Shown piece after piece: positions 18,097-25,548 of a DNA stretch of 64,000 nucleotides (positions are counted from its first letter, which is position 1; every line of letters begins with the position of its first letter). The translations under genes and the position numbers were made by a program. The stretch comes from Gaoshiqia sediminis (GTDB lineage Bacteria; Bacteroidota; Bacteroidia; Bacteroidales; Prolixibacteraceae): positions 142,461-206,460 of the forward strand of contig NZ_JAPAAF010000006.1 in assembly GCF_025907915.1 (NCBI RefSeq), in the 5' to 3' direction. The notes under the pieces were generated by a model. That model saw nothing but the letters and a program-made list of their open reading frames with translations. It searched no databases and was not told the origin of the DNA.

Positions 18097-18680
18097 GGTT
18101 CTTCATTATTTTCTGGTTCAATGTCGATTTCAAAATAGGCACACAACCTTTGATAAGACGATTCCTTTATAATGTAAGTCGATATGGTTCCTCTTTCTTT
18201 TTCGATTATAGGTAAACTTGTATCCATGTTTCCAAGTATCCGGTTCAATTCATCTTTAAAGTATTGATTCTGAATGGAAAGTTTATAATCTTCATCACCT
18301 TCTTCCTTTGTAATATTTAACACCTGTTCTTTTAGGGATTCCTTGATCGTTTCCCGTAAATCATATTGATATTTTGACATGATGGACCGAATATAGGCCC
18401 TGGCTTCTGTGGCAGTTATTTGGAACAGGTCGCATATTCGTTGTTCTTCAGGTATTTTACTGTCAAAATAAAATTTAATCAGATTGAAAAGTCGGTATTC
18501 AATGATATCTCGTCCACGTGTAAATATTTTTTGTCCGATAATCATTTTCCTATTCTCTTCAAAAGAAGAACGCGCAATCTTACTTAGCTGATCCTCAAGA
18601 TCAGTGTCATTGCAATGGAGTACAGTCTTTAGCAATTCTTGTTCAGAATCTTCGATGTCGATATTGAATTTAATTTCCAT
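18093..18680 (-). CDS. Helix-rich cytoplasmic protein of unknown function
   Basis: A 195-aa acidic, largely helical soluble protein without signal or membrane segments. A segment near residues 85-100 (ICDLFQITATEARAYIRS) has the look of a helix-turn-helix, but this is weak. It is coupled by a 4-bp overlap to the three-TM protein, a soluble-plus-membrane arrangement often seen in two-gene defence or toxin modules. That comparison is inference. The AT content resembles the recognition domains of the methyltransferases more than the housekeeping genes. Confidence 0.65.
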   Translation of the reverse strand: MEIKFNIDIEDSEQELLKTVLHCNDTDLEDQLSKIARSSFEENRKMIIGQKIFTRGRDIIEYRLFNLIKFYFDSKIPEEQRICDLFQITATEARAYIRSIMSKYQYDLRETIKESLKEQVLNITKEEGDEDYKLSIQNQYFKDELNRILGNMDTSLPIIEKERGTISTYIIKESSYQRLCAYFEIDIEPENNEEP

Positions 18681-18938
18681 AAGAATGTTTTTAGATGAGA
18701 CTATGATATTTTAAAATTAAAGAATAAATGCGCACTGTTGCATTCTTAACCGCTCCTGTTAAATATTTCCCCGTCCTGTTGCTGAGCGGGGCTTTTCAGG
18801 TAACTGTGGGAGTTGTCCTGTAGGTTGGGCGCCCGGCATTGTAGGAGGTGTACCCCGCCCTGTTTAACAGGAACGGGTTACTCTCTTACAGGGCGGTCAG
18901 CCGGCTAACAGGAAGGATGCCGCCCTAACAGGATGCTG
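18681..18938. repeat. Cluster of CCTGTT/AACAGG motifs with a 9-bp inverted repeat
   Basis: Between about 18755 and 18935 the hexamer CCTGTT or its complement AACAGG occurs six times, with two further near matches. Two of them form a palindrome with a 1-nt centre at 18858-18870. A perfect 9-bp inverted repeat (18855-18863 with 18888-18896) encloses it. The GC-rich block stands out from the AT-rich start of the neighbouring 195-aa gene. No T tract follows, so it is not a standard terminator. Confidence 0.6.
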
Positions 18939-19682
18939 TTATTCAACGACTTCGTCGGGTTGTTCGCTTTTCTGCCGGTTTACCTTTTTCCAGTATTGGC
19001 TCACATAGCCCTTGTAGCGTTGCGGATCGCGCCAGAAAATATACTTACCGGCTTCGCGGATTTCATCCACCAGCTCTTTCAAGTGGGTGTATGCTTTGTC
19101 GCGCATGATCTTGGATTCGCTTTGGTCGGCTTTGTCGCCGTTGGCCATCGCCAGCAGGTCGGCCATCTGGTCGGCCGTGTTGGCGGCTTGTTCCAACTTC
19201 GCCAAATCGTAACCAATATTGTTCAGGGGCTCCGGGTTTTCGCGGCCCAGAACGGAGAGGTCGTTCAGGTCCTGGATCATGTCGGCATGTCCGTCGCCCT
19301 CGGCAATGGCCGAAACACGGCCAAGGACAGCCTCGTCCTTCCGGTAGGCGTAGCGGTAAGTATGCAACAGCTCATCGCGCAGGCCGTAAGCAAGGGGCGA
19401 CTGGATTCCCCAATTGCGCTGCGCTTCCTGCTGCGAGAAACGTTCTTTGAACCAGATGGACTGGGCTTCGCGGCAAGCCCCGGCCCGAACGGGCAAATCG
19501 TTCAGTTTGTCGGCGCTGATGCCAACAACCGACAGTTTTTCCTGATCATCCAGCGCCCAGTGGTAAAGGTTTTCGGCTTCCTGTAAATACACATCCACCG
19601 GGATTCCGGGGGTTGAAACGTTTTCAACGGGGATGGCCTGTAGCTCATCCTTTTTGGCATTGTAATCGTCAGTGTTTGCCAT
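18939..19682 (-). CDS. Orphan hypothetical protein, 247 aa
   Basis: A soluble, acidic, mostly helical protein with no signal peptide or membrane segment. I do not recognise the family. It is rich in Ala, Glu, Asp, Leu and Gln, with long amphipathic helices and a charged C-terminus. Its codon use and GC content look like the housekeeping genes of the window, unlike the neighbouring 195-aa gene. It stands alone: 258 bp of motif-rich DNA separate it from the restriction locus and 456 bp from pfkA. Confidence 0.7.
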   Translation of the reverse strand: MANTDDYNAKKDELQAIPVENVSTPGIPVDVYLQEAENLYHWALDDQEKLSVVGISADKLNDLPVRAGACREAQSIWFKERFSQQEAQRNWGIQSPLAYGLRDELLHTYRYAYRKDEAVLGRVSAIAEGDGHADMIQDLNDLSVLGRENPEPLNNIGYDLAKLEQAANTADQMADLLAMANGDKADQSESKIMRDKAYTHLKELVDEIREAGKYIFWRDPQRYKGYVSQYWKKVNRQKSEQPDEVVE

Positions 19683-20074
19683 AAATTAATCATTTAAAGT
19701 TATTTATTAAGAGAGAAACTCCATTATCAACTAATTATTGAAGGGAATCATTTCTGACGCCTACCTGCCGTCACCATCCACCATCTCATTTCATCCCCGG
19801 GGCTTGGGGTGGAACTGACATGATTAAAATTAGGGCATTCGACCTATATGATCAAACTATTTTTTATGATGCTGAAAAACATTCGTTCAGAAACCAGTTG
19901 CAAAAGCTGCTTTTTTAAAACGGATAGAAATCGGCTGTGTTCCAGAACACACTTCCAGTGGGGTTACCTTTGTATTGGCTTTCGGATAAATGTGCTTTGT
20001 CGCTTTTTTTGGAATTGAGTTTTCGATCAATGGAGTAATTGGGAGAGTGTCATTGAAACCTACATGTAAATGAA
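19683..20074. other. Non-coding stretch between pfkA and the 247-aa gene
   Basis: I see no convincing gene. A 68-codon minus-strand frame (19887-20093) exists but runs through the pfkA terminator and lacks a family or start context. The region must hold the promoter of the 247-aa gene near 19700-19760, though no good TAnnTTTG match was found. Confidence 0.5.
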
Positions 20075-20116
20075 AAAGCTGTCCCTCAGGCAAACCAGGC
20101 GTTGAGAAACAGCTTT
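20075..20116 (-). terminator. Terminator of pfkA
   Basis: An 8-bp stem (20075-20082 with 20109-20116), extended inside by a further 4 bp, followed on the minus strand by a run of T. It begins 22 bp after the pfkA stop. Confidence 0.85.
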
Positions 20117-20138
20117 CTTCGTGAAATGGATCATTCCG

Positions 20139-21176
20139 TTACAAATACTCGTCTCCAAATGAGACACCCATTTTCCGCGCTTTCAGGATTAATGGGTGAT
20201 TTTTTTCAACCAGGCGGAGCCGGTCGCTGATTTCGGACAGCGGAACCGTTGTCAGTTCATTGTTTCGCATGGCCACCATGGTGCCAAAGTTTCCTTCGGC
20301 AATACACTGGGCGGCGTAAGCGCCATATCGGGTCGCCAGAATCCGGTCCATCGGGCTGGGGCTTCCCCCGCGCTGAACATAGCCCAACACGGTTTCGCGG
20401 GTTTCAATGCCCGTGTAAGTTTGGATGGCTTCGGCCAGATAGCTGGCCGCCGAAACGTTTTTGGGATGATCGACACCTTCGGCCACAACTACAATAGAAT
20501 ATGGTTTTTTGCTTTCGTAACGATCTTCAATTTTTTTACATACAGAGCGGATGTTGTATTCCAGTTCGGGAAGCAGGATAATGTCGCCACCCCCCGCCAT
20601 TCCGGCATACAAGGCAATCCAACCGGCATGGTGCCCCATTACTTCAATAATCATCACCCGCTGGTGGGAGTTTGCCGTTGTGTGAAGCCTGTCAATGGCT
20701 TCGGTGGCAATCATGAGCGCCGAGTCGAACCCGAAAGTGACATCTGTTCCCCAAACATCGTTGTCAATTGTTTTTGGGATTCCGACTACGTTCAGCCCTT
20801 CTTCTCGCAGGCGGTCGGCTGTTTTCATCGTTCCGTTTCCTCCGATACACACTAAAGCATCCAATCCCAGTTCCTGATAATTTTGCTTGATCAGTTCCGG
20901 TTTCTCATTGTCCCCTTCCTTTACAAATTTGTAGGGTTTCTCACGCGATGTGCCCAATATGGTCCCACCTAATGTCAGGATACCGGACAAGCTCGATTCC
21001 TTCAGCTCCACGTATTCTTTTTCGATCAGGCCGGAATATCCGGCAGTAAAGCCAATGATTTCCATGCCGTATTCAACGATGGCTGTTTTGCCAACGCCTC
21101 TGATCGCTGCGTTTAGTCCGGGGCAGTCGCCTCCGGCCGTCAATATTCCAATTCGCTTTGGTTTTTCAGCACTCAT
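20139..21176 (-). CDS. pfkA: 6-phosphofructokinase, probably ATP-dependent
   Basis: A 345-aa phosphofructokinase catalysing the committed step of glycolysis. An ATG 13 codons upstream (21215) is in frame, but the shorter form starts just before the conserved KRIGILTAGGDCPGLNAAIR, so I prefer 21176. The motif at the E. coli 102-105 position reads GGNGT, with Gly at 104 as in ATP-using enzymes, but Asn where Asp103 is usual. The next motif reads PKTIDND, with Lys at position 124 as in PPi-using enzymes. This Gly104/Lys124 combination is known from the group III lineage, members of which use ATP. The catalytic TIDND segment and fructose-6-phosphate-binding segment (MGHHAGWIA) are intact. Confidence 0.9.
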   Translation of the reverse strand: MSAEKPKRIGILTAGGDCPGLNAAIRGVGKTAIVEYGMEIIGFTAGYSGLIEKEYVELKESSLSGILTLGGTILGTSREKPYKFVKEGDNEKPELIKQNYQELGLDALVCIGGNGTMKTADRLREEGLNVVGIPKTIDNDVWGTDVTFGFDSALMIATEAIDRLHTTANSHQRVMIIEVMGHHAGWIALYAGMAGGGDIILLPELEYNIRSVCKKIEDRYESKKPYSIVVVAEGVDHPKNVSAASYLAEAIQTYTGIETRETVLGYVQRGGSPSPMDRILATRYGAYAAQCIAEGNFGTMVAMRNNELTTVPLSEISDRLRLVEKNHPLILKARKMGVSFGDEYL

Positions 21177-21508
21177 AATCTTTATTTTTGAGAAATTTGC
21201 GGACTTACGGTCCAACTAATTATCTTCCGAAAATAATAAACAATTCTTGTTTTTTTATACTTTTGACCAAATTCAGAAACAACAACCAACGAATAACCTA
21301 AACTCATGAGACAGTTGTCCCGCTTGTATTTCTTTGGCTCCAGCCTCCTCGGATTTCAGATGTTAAATTTTTTCTCCGGACGTTTGTCATCATGCCAGTT
21401 ATATGTATCCCGTGGAATTTTGTTCTGTCGGGAAGAAGATTTTTTATTAAATTCGTGAAAAGTTGGATTTTCCGACATATAATTTCGATAACCTAAAATT
21501 AATTACCA
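21177..21508. other. Intergenic region between pfkA and the DUF1080 gene
   Basis: The divergent promoters of both genes should lie here. A TACTTTTG match to the -7 consensus stands at 21258-21265 on the plus strand, and a weaker TAATTTCG near 21482 is closer to the DUF1080 start. No other structure was seen. Confidence 0.4.
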
Positions 21509-22303
21509 ATGAGAAAAGTTTTTTCGCTCCTATTAACCGGAATTTTATTTGCTGCCGTTGCTTGTAACAGCGGACAAAAAAAAGCTGAAACTGCCACTGA
21601 TGAGAAAGCTGCTGCTGTGGAAGAAGTTGCTGCTGACAATACGCTGACTGCTGCTGAAAAAGAAGCTGGCTGGGTATTGTTGTTTGATGGCGCTACGACC
21701 AATGGATGGCGTGGTGTAAACAAAGATGTTGTGCCACTGGCCTGGGAAGCTGTTGACGGTACACTGCATTGTAAAGCATCGGGTAAGGGTGAAGCTGGCG
21801 CAGATGACGGTGGGGACATCCTTTATGACAAAAAGTTCAAAAACTTCCACCTGAAAATGGACTGGAAAATTTCTGAAGGGGGCAACTCCGGCATTTTCTA
21901 CCTGGGTGTAGAAGTTCCTGAATGGCCAATTTACAAAACGGCTCCCGAAATGCAGGTGCTCGATAACGAGCGTCACCCGGACGCCATGCTGGGCAAAGAC
22001 GGTAACCGCCAGGCAGGTTCATTGTACGACCTGATTCCGGCCAAACCGCAAAATGCCAAGCCGGTAGGCGAATGGAACAGCATCGAGATTATTTGCTACA
22101 AAGGCACGGTTGTGCATAAGCAAAATGGCGAAACCGTTGTCGAATATCATTTGTGGACAGATGATTGGAACACGATGGTGGCTGACAGCAAATTTCCCGG
22201 CCTGAATGAAAACTGGGCAAATGTAGCCGAAGAAGGCGTTATTGCCGTACAGGACCATGGCGATGCCGTTTGGTTCAAAAATATCAAAATCAGAGAATTG
22301 TAA
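21509..22303 (+). CDS. DUF1080 (3-keto-disaccharide hydrolase-like) lipoprotein
   Basis: A 264-aa lipoprotein. The signal peptide ends in a lipobox with Cys19 (AAVACNSG), and an Ala/Glu-rich linker follows to about residue 50. A concanavalin-like beta-sandwich of the DUF1080 family begins with GWVLLFDGATTNGWRG, a typical opening, and carries the conserved segments GGDILYDKKFKNFHLKMDWKI and GNSGIFYLG. Some DUF1080 proteins hydrolyse 3-keto-glycosides made by sugar 3-oxidoreductases. Whether this one does is not shown by the sequence. It is a single-gene unit with its own terminator and no sugar-oxidising neighbour. Confidence 0.85.
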   Translation: MRKVFSLLLTGILFAAVACNSGQKKAETATDEKAAAVEEVAADNTLTAAEKEAGWVLLFDGATTNGWRGVNKDVVPLAWEAVDGTLHCKASGKGEAGADDGGDILYDKKFKNFHLKMDWKISEGGNSGIFYLGVEVPEWPIYKTAPEMQVLDNERHPDAMLGKDGNRQAGSLYDLIPAKPQNAKPVGEWNSIEIICYKGTVVHKQNGETVVEYHLWTDDWNTMVADSKFPGLNENWANVAEEGVIAVQDHGDAVWFKNIKIREL

Positions 22304-22327
22304 AACGCACTTCGTTATAGTAACAGG

Positions 22328-22354
22328 AAGGGTTGCGGTTGCAACCCTTTTTTG
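22328..22354 (+). terminator. Terminator of the DUF1080 gene
   Basis: Perfect 8-bp stem (22329-22336 with 22341-22348), 4-nt loop, then a T run. Confidence 0.92.
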
Positions 22355-22409
22355 TTTTACAAAATTCACAAAAATAATTCTCAGGGTGGCATTTATGTAA
22401 AACTTTCAA

Positions 22410-22417
22410 TATCTTTG
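22410..22417 (+). promoter_or_regulatory. Putative promoter of the receiver gene, -7 element TATCTTTG
   Basis: Exact TAnnTTTG match 35 bp before the ATG at 22453. The -33 element is not obvious. Confidence 0.55.
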
Positions 22418-22452
22418 GTTGGCAAACGCAATTAACAGGAAATCGAATAACC

Positions 22453-22824
22453 ATGAGTGACAACCCAAAAATCCTGATCGCAGAGGATGTTGAGTCGAAT
22501 TATTTATACCTAAATGCGGTACTAAGCAAAATCAATGCACAAATATACTGGGCCAAAAACGGACAGGAAGCCGTAGATATCTTTCGGCAGGAAAATAATA
22601 TTGATTTGATTTTGATGGATCTGCAAATGCCTGAGATGAACGGTTATGAAGCTACCCGGCTGATTAAGGGAGAATATCCCGAAATTCCGATCATTGCCCA
22701 AACTGCCTTCGCGATGTCCGACGACCGGGAAAAGGCTTTGGACGCCGGCTGCGATGATTATCTGGCCAAACCCATCAAGTCAAAAGACCTGCTCAACATT
22801 GTTGAGAAATATCTGCACGGTTAA
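22453..22824 (+). CDS. Stand-alone response regulator receiver (CheY-like)
   Basis: A 123-aa single receiver domain. Acidic residues Glu11-Asp12, phospho-acceptor Asp56 in LILMDLQMPEMNGYEATR, the Thr in AQTAFA and Lys in LAKPIKSKDL are all present. The segment around Asp56 resembles receivers of hybrid kinases such as BarA/TorS rather than chemotaxis CheY. There is no output domain, so it probably works by protein contact or in a phosphorelay. The kinase partner is not adjacent. It has its own promoter candidate and terminator. Confidence 0.9.
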   Translation: MSDNPKILIAEDVESNYLYLNAVLSKINAQIYWAKNGQEAVDIFRQENNIDLILMDLQMPEMNGYEATRLIKGEYPEIPIIAQTAFAMSDDREKALDAGCDDYLAKPIKSKDLLNIVEKYLHG

Positions 22825-22845
22825 AAATCGATCATCATAAAATCT

Positions 22846-22882
22846 AAAACGTTCATTTCTTGACTGAAGTGAGCGTTTTTTG
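22846..22882 (+). terminator. Terminator of the receiver gene
   Basis: Stem of about 10 bp, with one G-T pair, joins 22846-22855 to the segment ending at about 22879. A T run follows. Confidence 0.75.
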
Positions 22883-22916
22883 TGTCAGCCTATGGCTATT
22901 TAGCGCGATCATTTAT

Positions 22917-22924
22917 TACATTTG
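22917..22924 (+). promoter_or_regulatory. Putative dCMP deaminase promoter, -7 element TACATTTG
   Basis: Exact TAnnTTTG match about 21 bp before the ATG at 22946. It overlaps the in-frame TTG at 22922, which therefore lies upstream of the expected transcript start and is unlikely to be the true start codon. Confidence 0.6.
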
Positions 22925-22945
22925 GGGGCAAAGAAAAAGAAGCTA

Positions 22946-23371
22946 ATGGAAAACAAACAATATTTGCTGGATCAACGCTATTTGAAAATGGCTGCCATCT
23001 GGGCACAAAATTCCTACTGTAAGCGTCGGCAGGTGGGCGCCATCATTGTTAAGGACAAAATGATTATTTCTGATGGCTACAATGGAACGCCGTCCGGTTT
23101 TGAAAATATTTGCGAGGACGAAAACTACAAAACGAAGCCGTACGTTCTTCATGCCGAGGCGAATGCAATTACGAAAGTTGCCAAATCAAACAACAGTAGC
23201 GACGGAGCAACATTGTATGTCACCTCATCGCCTTGTCTTGAATGTTCCAAACTGATTATTCAGGCCGGGATCAAACGGGTGGTTTTTACTGACAACTATC
23301 GTCTGGAAGATGGCATCGACCTGCTTCGACGGGCCGATATTGAAGTGGTGCAGGTTGAAATTGACGCATAA
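22946..23371 (+). CDS. dCMP/deoxycytidylate deaminase family protein
   Basis: A 141-aa zinc-dependent deaminase making dUMP from dCMP for thymidylate synthesis. The zinc ligands and proton shuttle are visible: His-Ala-Glu in LHAEANAI and the two cysteines in SSPCLECSK. The segment YNGTPSGFENICED is characteristic of the dCMP deaminase/ComEB branch. The frame extends upstream to a TTG at 22922, but that codon is inside the promoter motif, so the ATG is chosen. It lies 20 bp before the protease gene and is likely co-transcribed. Confidence 0.9.
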   Translation: MENKQYLLDQRYLKMAAIWAQNSYCKRRQVGAIIVKDKMIISDGYNGTPSGFENICEDENYKTKPYVLHAEANAITKVAKSNNSSDGATLYVTSSPCLECSKLIIQAGIKRVVFTDNYRLEDGIDLLRRADIEVVQVEIDA

Positions 23372-23391
23372 ATCAACAGAAAGCAGAAAAC

Positions 23392-25023
23392 ATGAACAAA
23401 CGAATATCTATTTATTTACCCATATTAATTGCTGTGTCGGTAATTATCGGCATCTTTTTGGGTAACCACCTGGGTAAAACCCCACAGACGGGATTTCAGA
23501 ATTTTGCAGCTTCGAAACCCAACAAGCTGAGCACTATCGTTGACCTGATCGCCAACGCCTACGTGGATTCCGTATCGACAGAAAAGCTGGTGGAGGAGGC
23601 CATTCCTACGCTGCTGGAGAACCTCGATCCGCACACGACCTACATTCCGGCCCGCGACATGCAGGGCGTTACCGAGGAAATGCAGGGAAACTTTGGCGGA
23701 ATCGGAGTTCAATTCTCTGTTCACAATGATACCGTTCAGGTGATTGATGTGGTGTCGGGCGGCCCTTCCAATAAATTGGGCATATTGCCCGGCGACCGCA
23801 TTGTGATGGTCAACGACTCGCTGATTGCCGGTGTGGGCGTTAAAAACGAAACAGTACTAAGTCTGCTTCGCGGCCAAAAAGGTACTAAAGTGAATGTGGG
23901 CATCAAGCGAAAAGGCATCAGCGATTTGATCAGTTATGAAATTACCCGCGGCGATATCCCTATCATCAGTGTCGATGTCAGTTACCTGATTGACGAGAAA
24001 ACCGGCTTTGTAAAAGTCAGCCGGTTTGCCGAGAAAACCTACCGCGAGTTCATGGACGCACTGGAGAAACTGGATCGGGCAGGAGCACAAAAAATAATCG
24101 TTGACTTGCGTGGAAATCCCGGGGGATACCTGATGGCAGTTGTGCAAATGGTGAACGAATTTTTAGATGAAGGCGAACTGATTGTTTATACCGAAGGGCA
24201 CGCTCAAGCCCGGAAAACCTACACCGCCACCAGCAAGGGCAAATGGTTGGGAAAAAATGTATTTGTGTTGTTGGATGAATATTCCGCGTCGGCCAGCGAA
24301 ATTTTTGCCGGTGCCATCCAGGACAATGACCGGGGCGTTATCATTGGACGGCGCTCTTTCGGAAAAGGTTTGGTGCAGGAACAGATTCCTTTTAACGATG
24401 GCTCGGCGCTACGACTGACTGTGGCGCGTTACTACACCCCCAGCGGACGAAGTATCCAAAAACCATACGAGGACGGAACCGATCAGTATTACCATGATAT
24501 CATGAACCGCGCGGTGCATGGAGAGTTTCAGGTGGCCGACAGCATTCAGTTTGCCGATTCGCTGAAGTTCGAAACCAAAAGCGGACGCGTGGTTTATGGC
24601 GGCGGCGGCATCATGCCCGATTATTTCGTGCCGGTTGATACGACTGGCTTCTCCGGGTACTATTCCAAAATAATGCAAAAGGCGCTGGTTTATCATTTTG
24701 CTTTTGAGTATAGCGATAAATACCGCAACGAATTGAAAAAACTGAAGACTGCCGGTGAGTTTATTACTTACCTTTCCGGGCAACATATTCTGAACCGTTT
24801 CGAAGATTTTGCGGAAGCTAAAGGTGTGCCCAAAGACCCGGCAGGGCTGAAGCTTTCCGGCGAAATTATTGAAAACCAGCTAATGGCTTACATTGCCCGC
24901 AACCTGATTGGCGAAGAAGGTTTCTTTCCGATTATTCAGCGGATAGACAAAACATTGTTGAAGGCCATTGAGATTTCTCAATCACAGGATTCGATCGGGA
25001 AGATTTTAGCTGTAACAAAATAG
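23392..25023 (+). CDS. S41 family C-terminal processing peptidase
   Basis: A 543-aa envelope protease of the CtpA/Prc family. An N-terminal signal anchor covers residues 7-24. The PDZ domain lies near 90-175 and the protease core follows. Catalytic Ser300 is in YSASASEIF and Lys325 in RSFGKGLVQ, the Ser/Lys dyad of the family. Such enzymes trim or degrade periplasmic proteins from the C-terminus. The C-terminal 150 residues, after the catalytic core, are typical of Bacteroidota members. An ECF sigma factor follows after 39 bp, with a hairpin in the gap. Confidence 0.93.
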   Translation: MNKRISIYLPILIAVSVIIGIFLGNHLGKTPQTGFQNFAASKPNKLSTIVDLIANAYVDSVSTEKLVEEAIPTLLENLDPHTTYIPARDMQGVTEEMQGNFGGIGVQFSVHNDTVQVIDVVSGGPSNKLGILPGDRIVMVNDSLIAGVGVKNETVLSLLRGQKGTKVNVGIKRKGISDLISYEITRGDIPIISVDVSYLIDEKTGFVKVSRFAEKTYREFMDALEKLDRAGAQKIIVDLRGNPGGYLMAVVQMVNEFLDEGELIVYTEGHAQARKTYTATSKGKWLGKNVFVLLDEYSASASEIFAGAIQDNDRGVIIGRRSFGKGLVQEQIPFNDGSALRLTVARYYTPSGRSIQKPYEDGTDQYYHDIMNRAVHGEFQVADSIQFADSLKFETKSGRVVYGGGGIMPDYFVPVDTTGFSGYYSKIMQKALVYHFAFEYSDKYRNELKKLKTAGEFITYLSGQHILNRFEDFAEAKGVPKDPAGLKLSGEIIENQLMAYIARNLIGEEGFFPIIQRIDKTLLKAIEISQSQDSIGKILAVTK

Positions 25024-25027
25024 ACCC

Positions 25028-25073
25028 TCAACCGTCATACCGGGTGGAAAGACGTATGCCCCATGACCGTTGA
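25028..25073 (+). promoter_or_regulatory. Inverted repeat covering the ECF sigma start codon
   Basis: TCAACCGTCAT at 25028-25038 pairs with ATGACCGTTGA at 25063-25073 in 10 of 11 positions, and the second arm begins with the start ATG of the sigma factor gene. The loop is 24 nt. In RNA it would hide the start codon; in DNA it could be an operator. Confidence 0.55.
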
Positions 25074-25548
25074 AGAGTACAATACAGCTGTAAATCTATA
25101 CGCAGACGGAGTTTTTCGATTTGTGCTGAAAAACTTGCGTGACGAAGAGAAATCGCGCGATGTGGTCCAGGACAGCTTTGAGAAGCTTTGGTTGAATCAT
25201 AACCGCCTTGCTGCTGAAAAAGCAAAACCGTATCTGTACACAACAGCCTATCACCGGTTGATCGACCTCATCCGGAAGGATAGCAGGCTGCGTTTAATTG
25301 ACGGTCATCATCCAGTGGAAGATGTTCATTTTGAGCAGTATTCTGATTTGGGTGAAGTGCTTGACCGCGCCGTTAAACTTTTGCCCGACGACCAACGAAT
25401 GGCGCTGATGTTGCGCGATTACGAAGGTTATTCCTACAAGGAAATAGGCGAAATTACAGGCCTCAACGAAACTCAGGTGAAGGTGTATATCTACCGCGCC
25501 CGGGTGTTCTTGAAAAATTATATTGGAAAAATTGATGTATTGGTATGA
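25063..25548 (+). CDS. ECF RNA polymerase sigma factor (locus 1)
   Basis: A 161-aa sigma-70 family factor with region 2 (about 10-75, including RDVVQDSFEKLW) and region 4 (about 100-155, including LMLRDYEGYSYKEIGEITGL, a helix-turn-helix). It has no region 3 or 1, as usual for ECF factors. The gene overlaps the next one by 4 bp (ATGA), so the downstream membrane protein is translationally coupled and is a strong candidate for its anti-sigma factor. Targets are unknown. Confidence 0.9.
   Translation: MTVEEYNTAVNLYADGVFRFVLKNLRDEEKSRDVVQDSFEKLWLNHNRLAAEKAKPYLYTTAYHRLIDLIRKDSRLRLIDGHHPVEDVHFEQYSDLGEVLDRAVKLLPDDQRMALMLRDYEGYSYKEIGEITGLNETQVKVYIYRARVFLKNYIGKIDVLV

Noticed and set aside
9365..18680. 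BREX or DISARM system
   Set aside because: No PglZ-, BrxC- or DrmAB-like gene is present; the methyltransferases and Res fit a restriction-modification locus.
19887..20093. 68-aa minus-strand frame after pfkA
   Set aside because: It runs through the pfkA terminator hairpin and shows no family or start signals.
22922..22945. Longer dCMP deaminase from a TTG start
   Set aside because: The TTG is part of the TACATTTG promoter element, so it would not be in the transcript.
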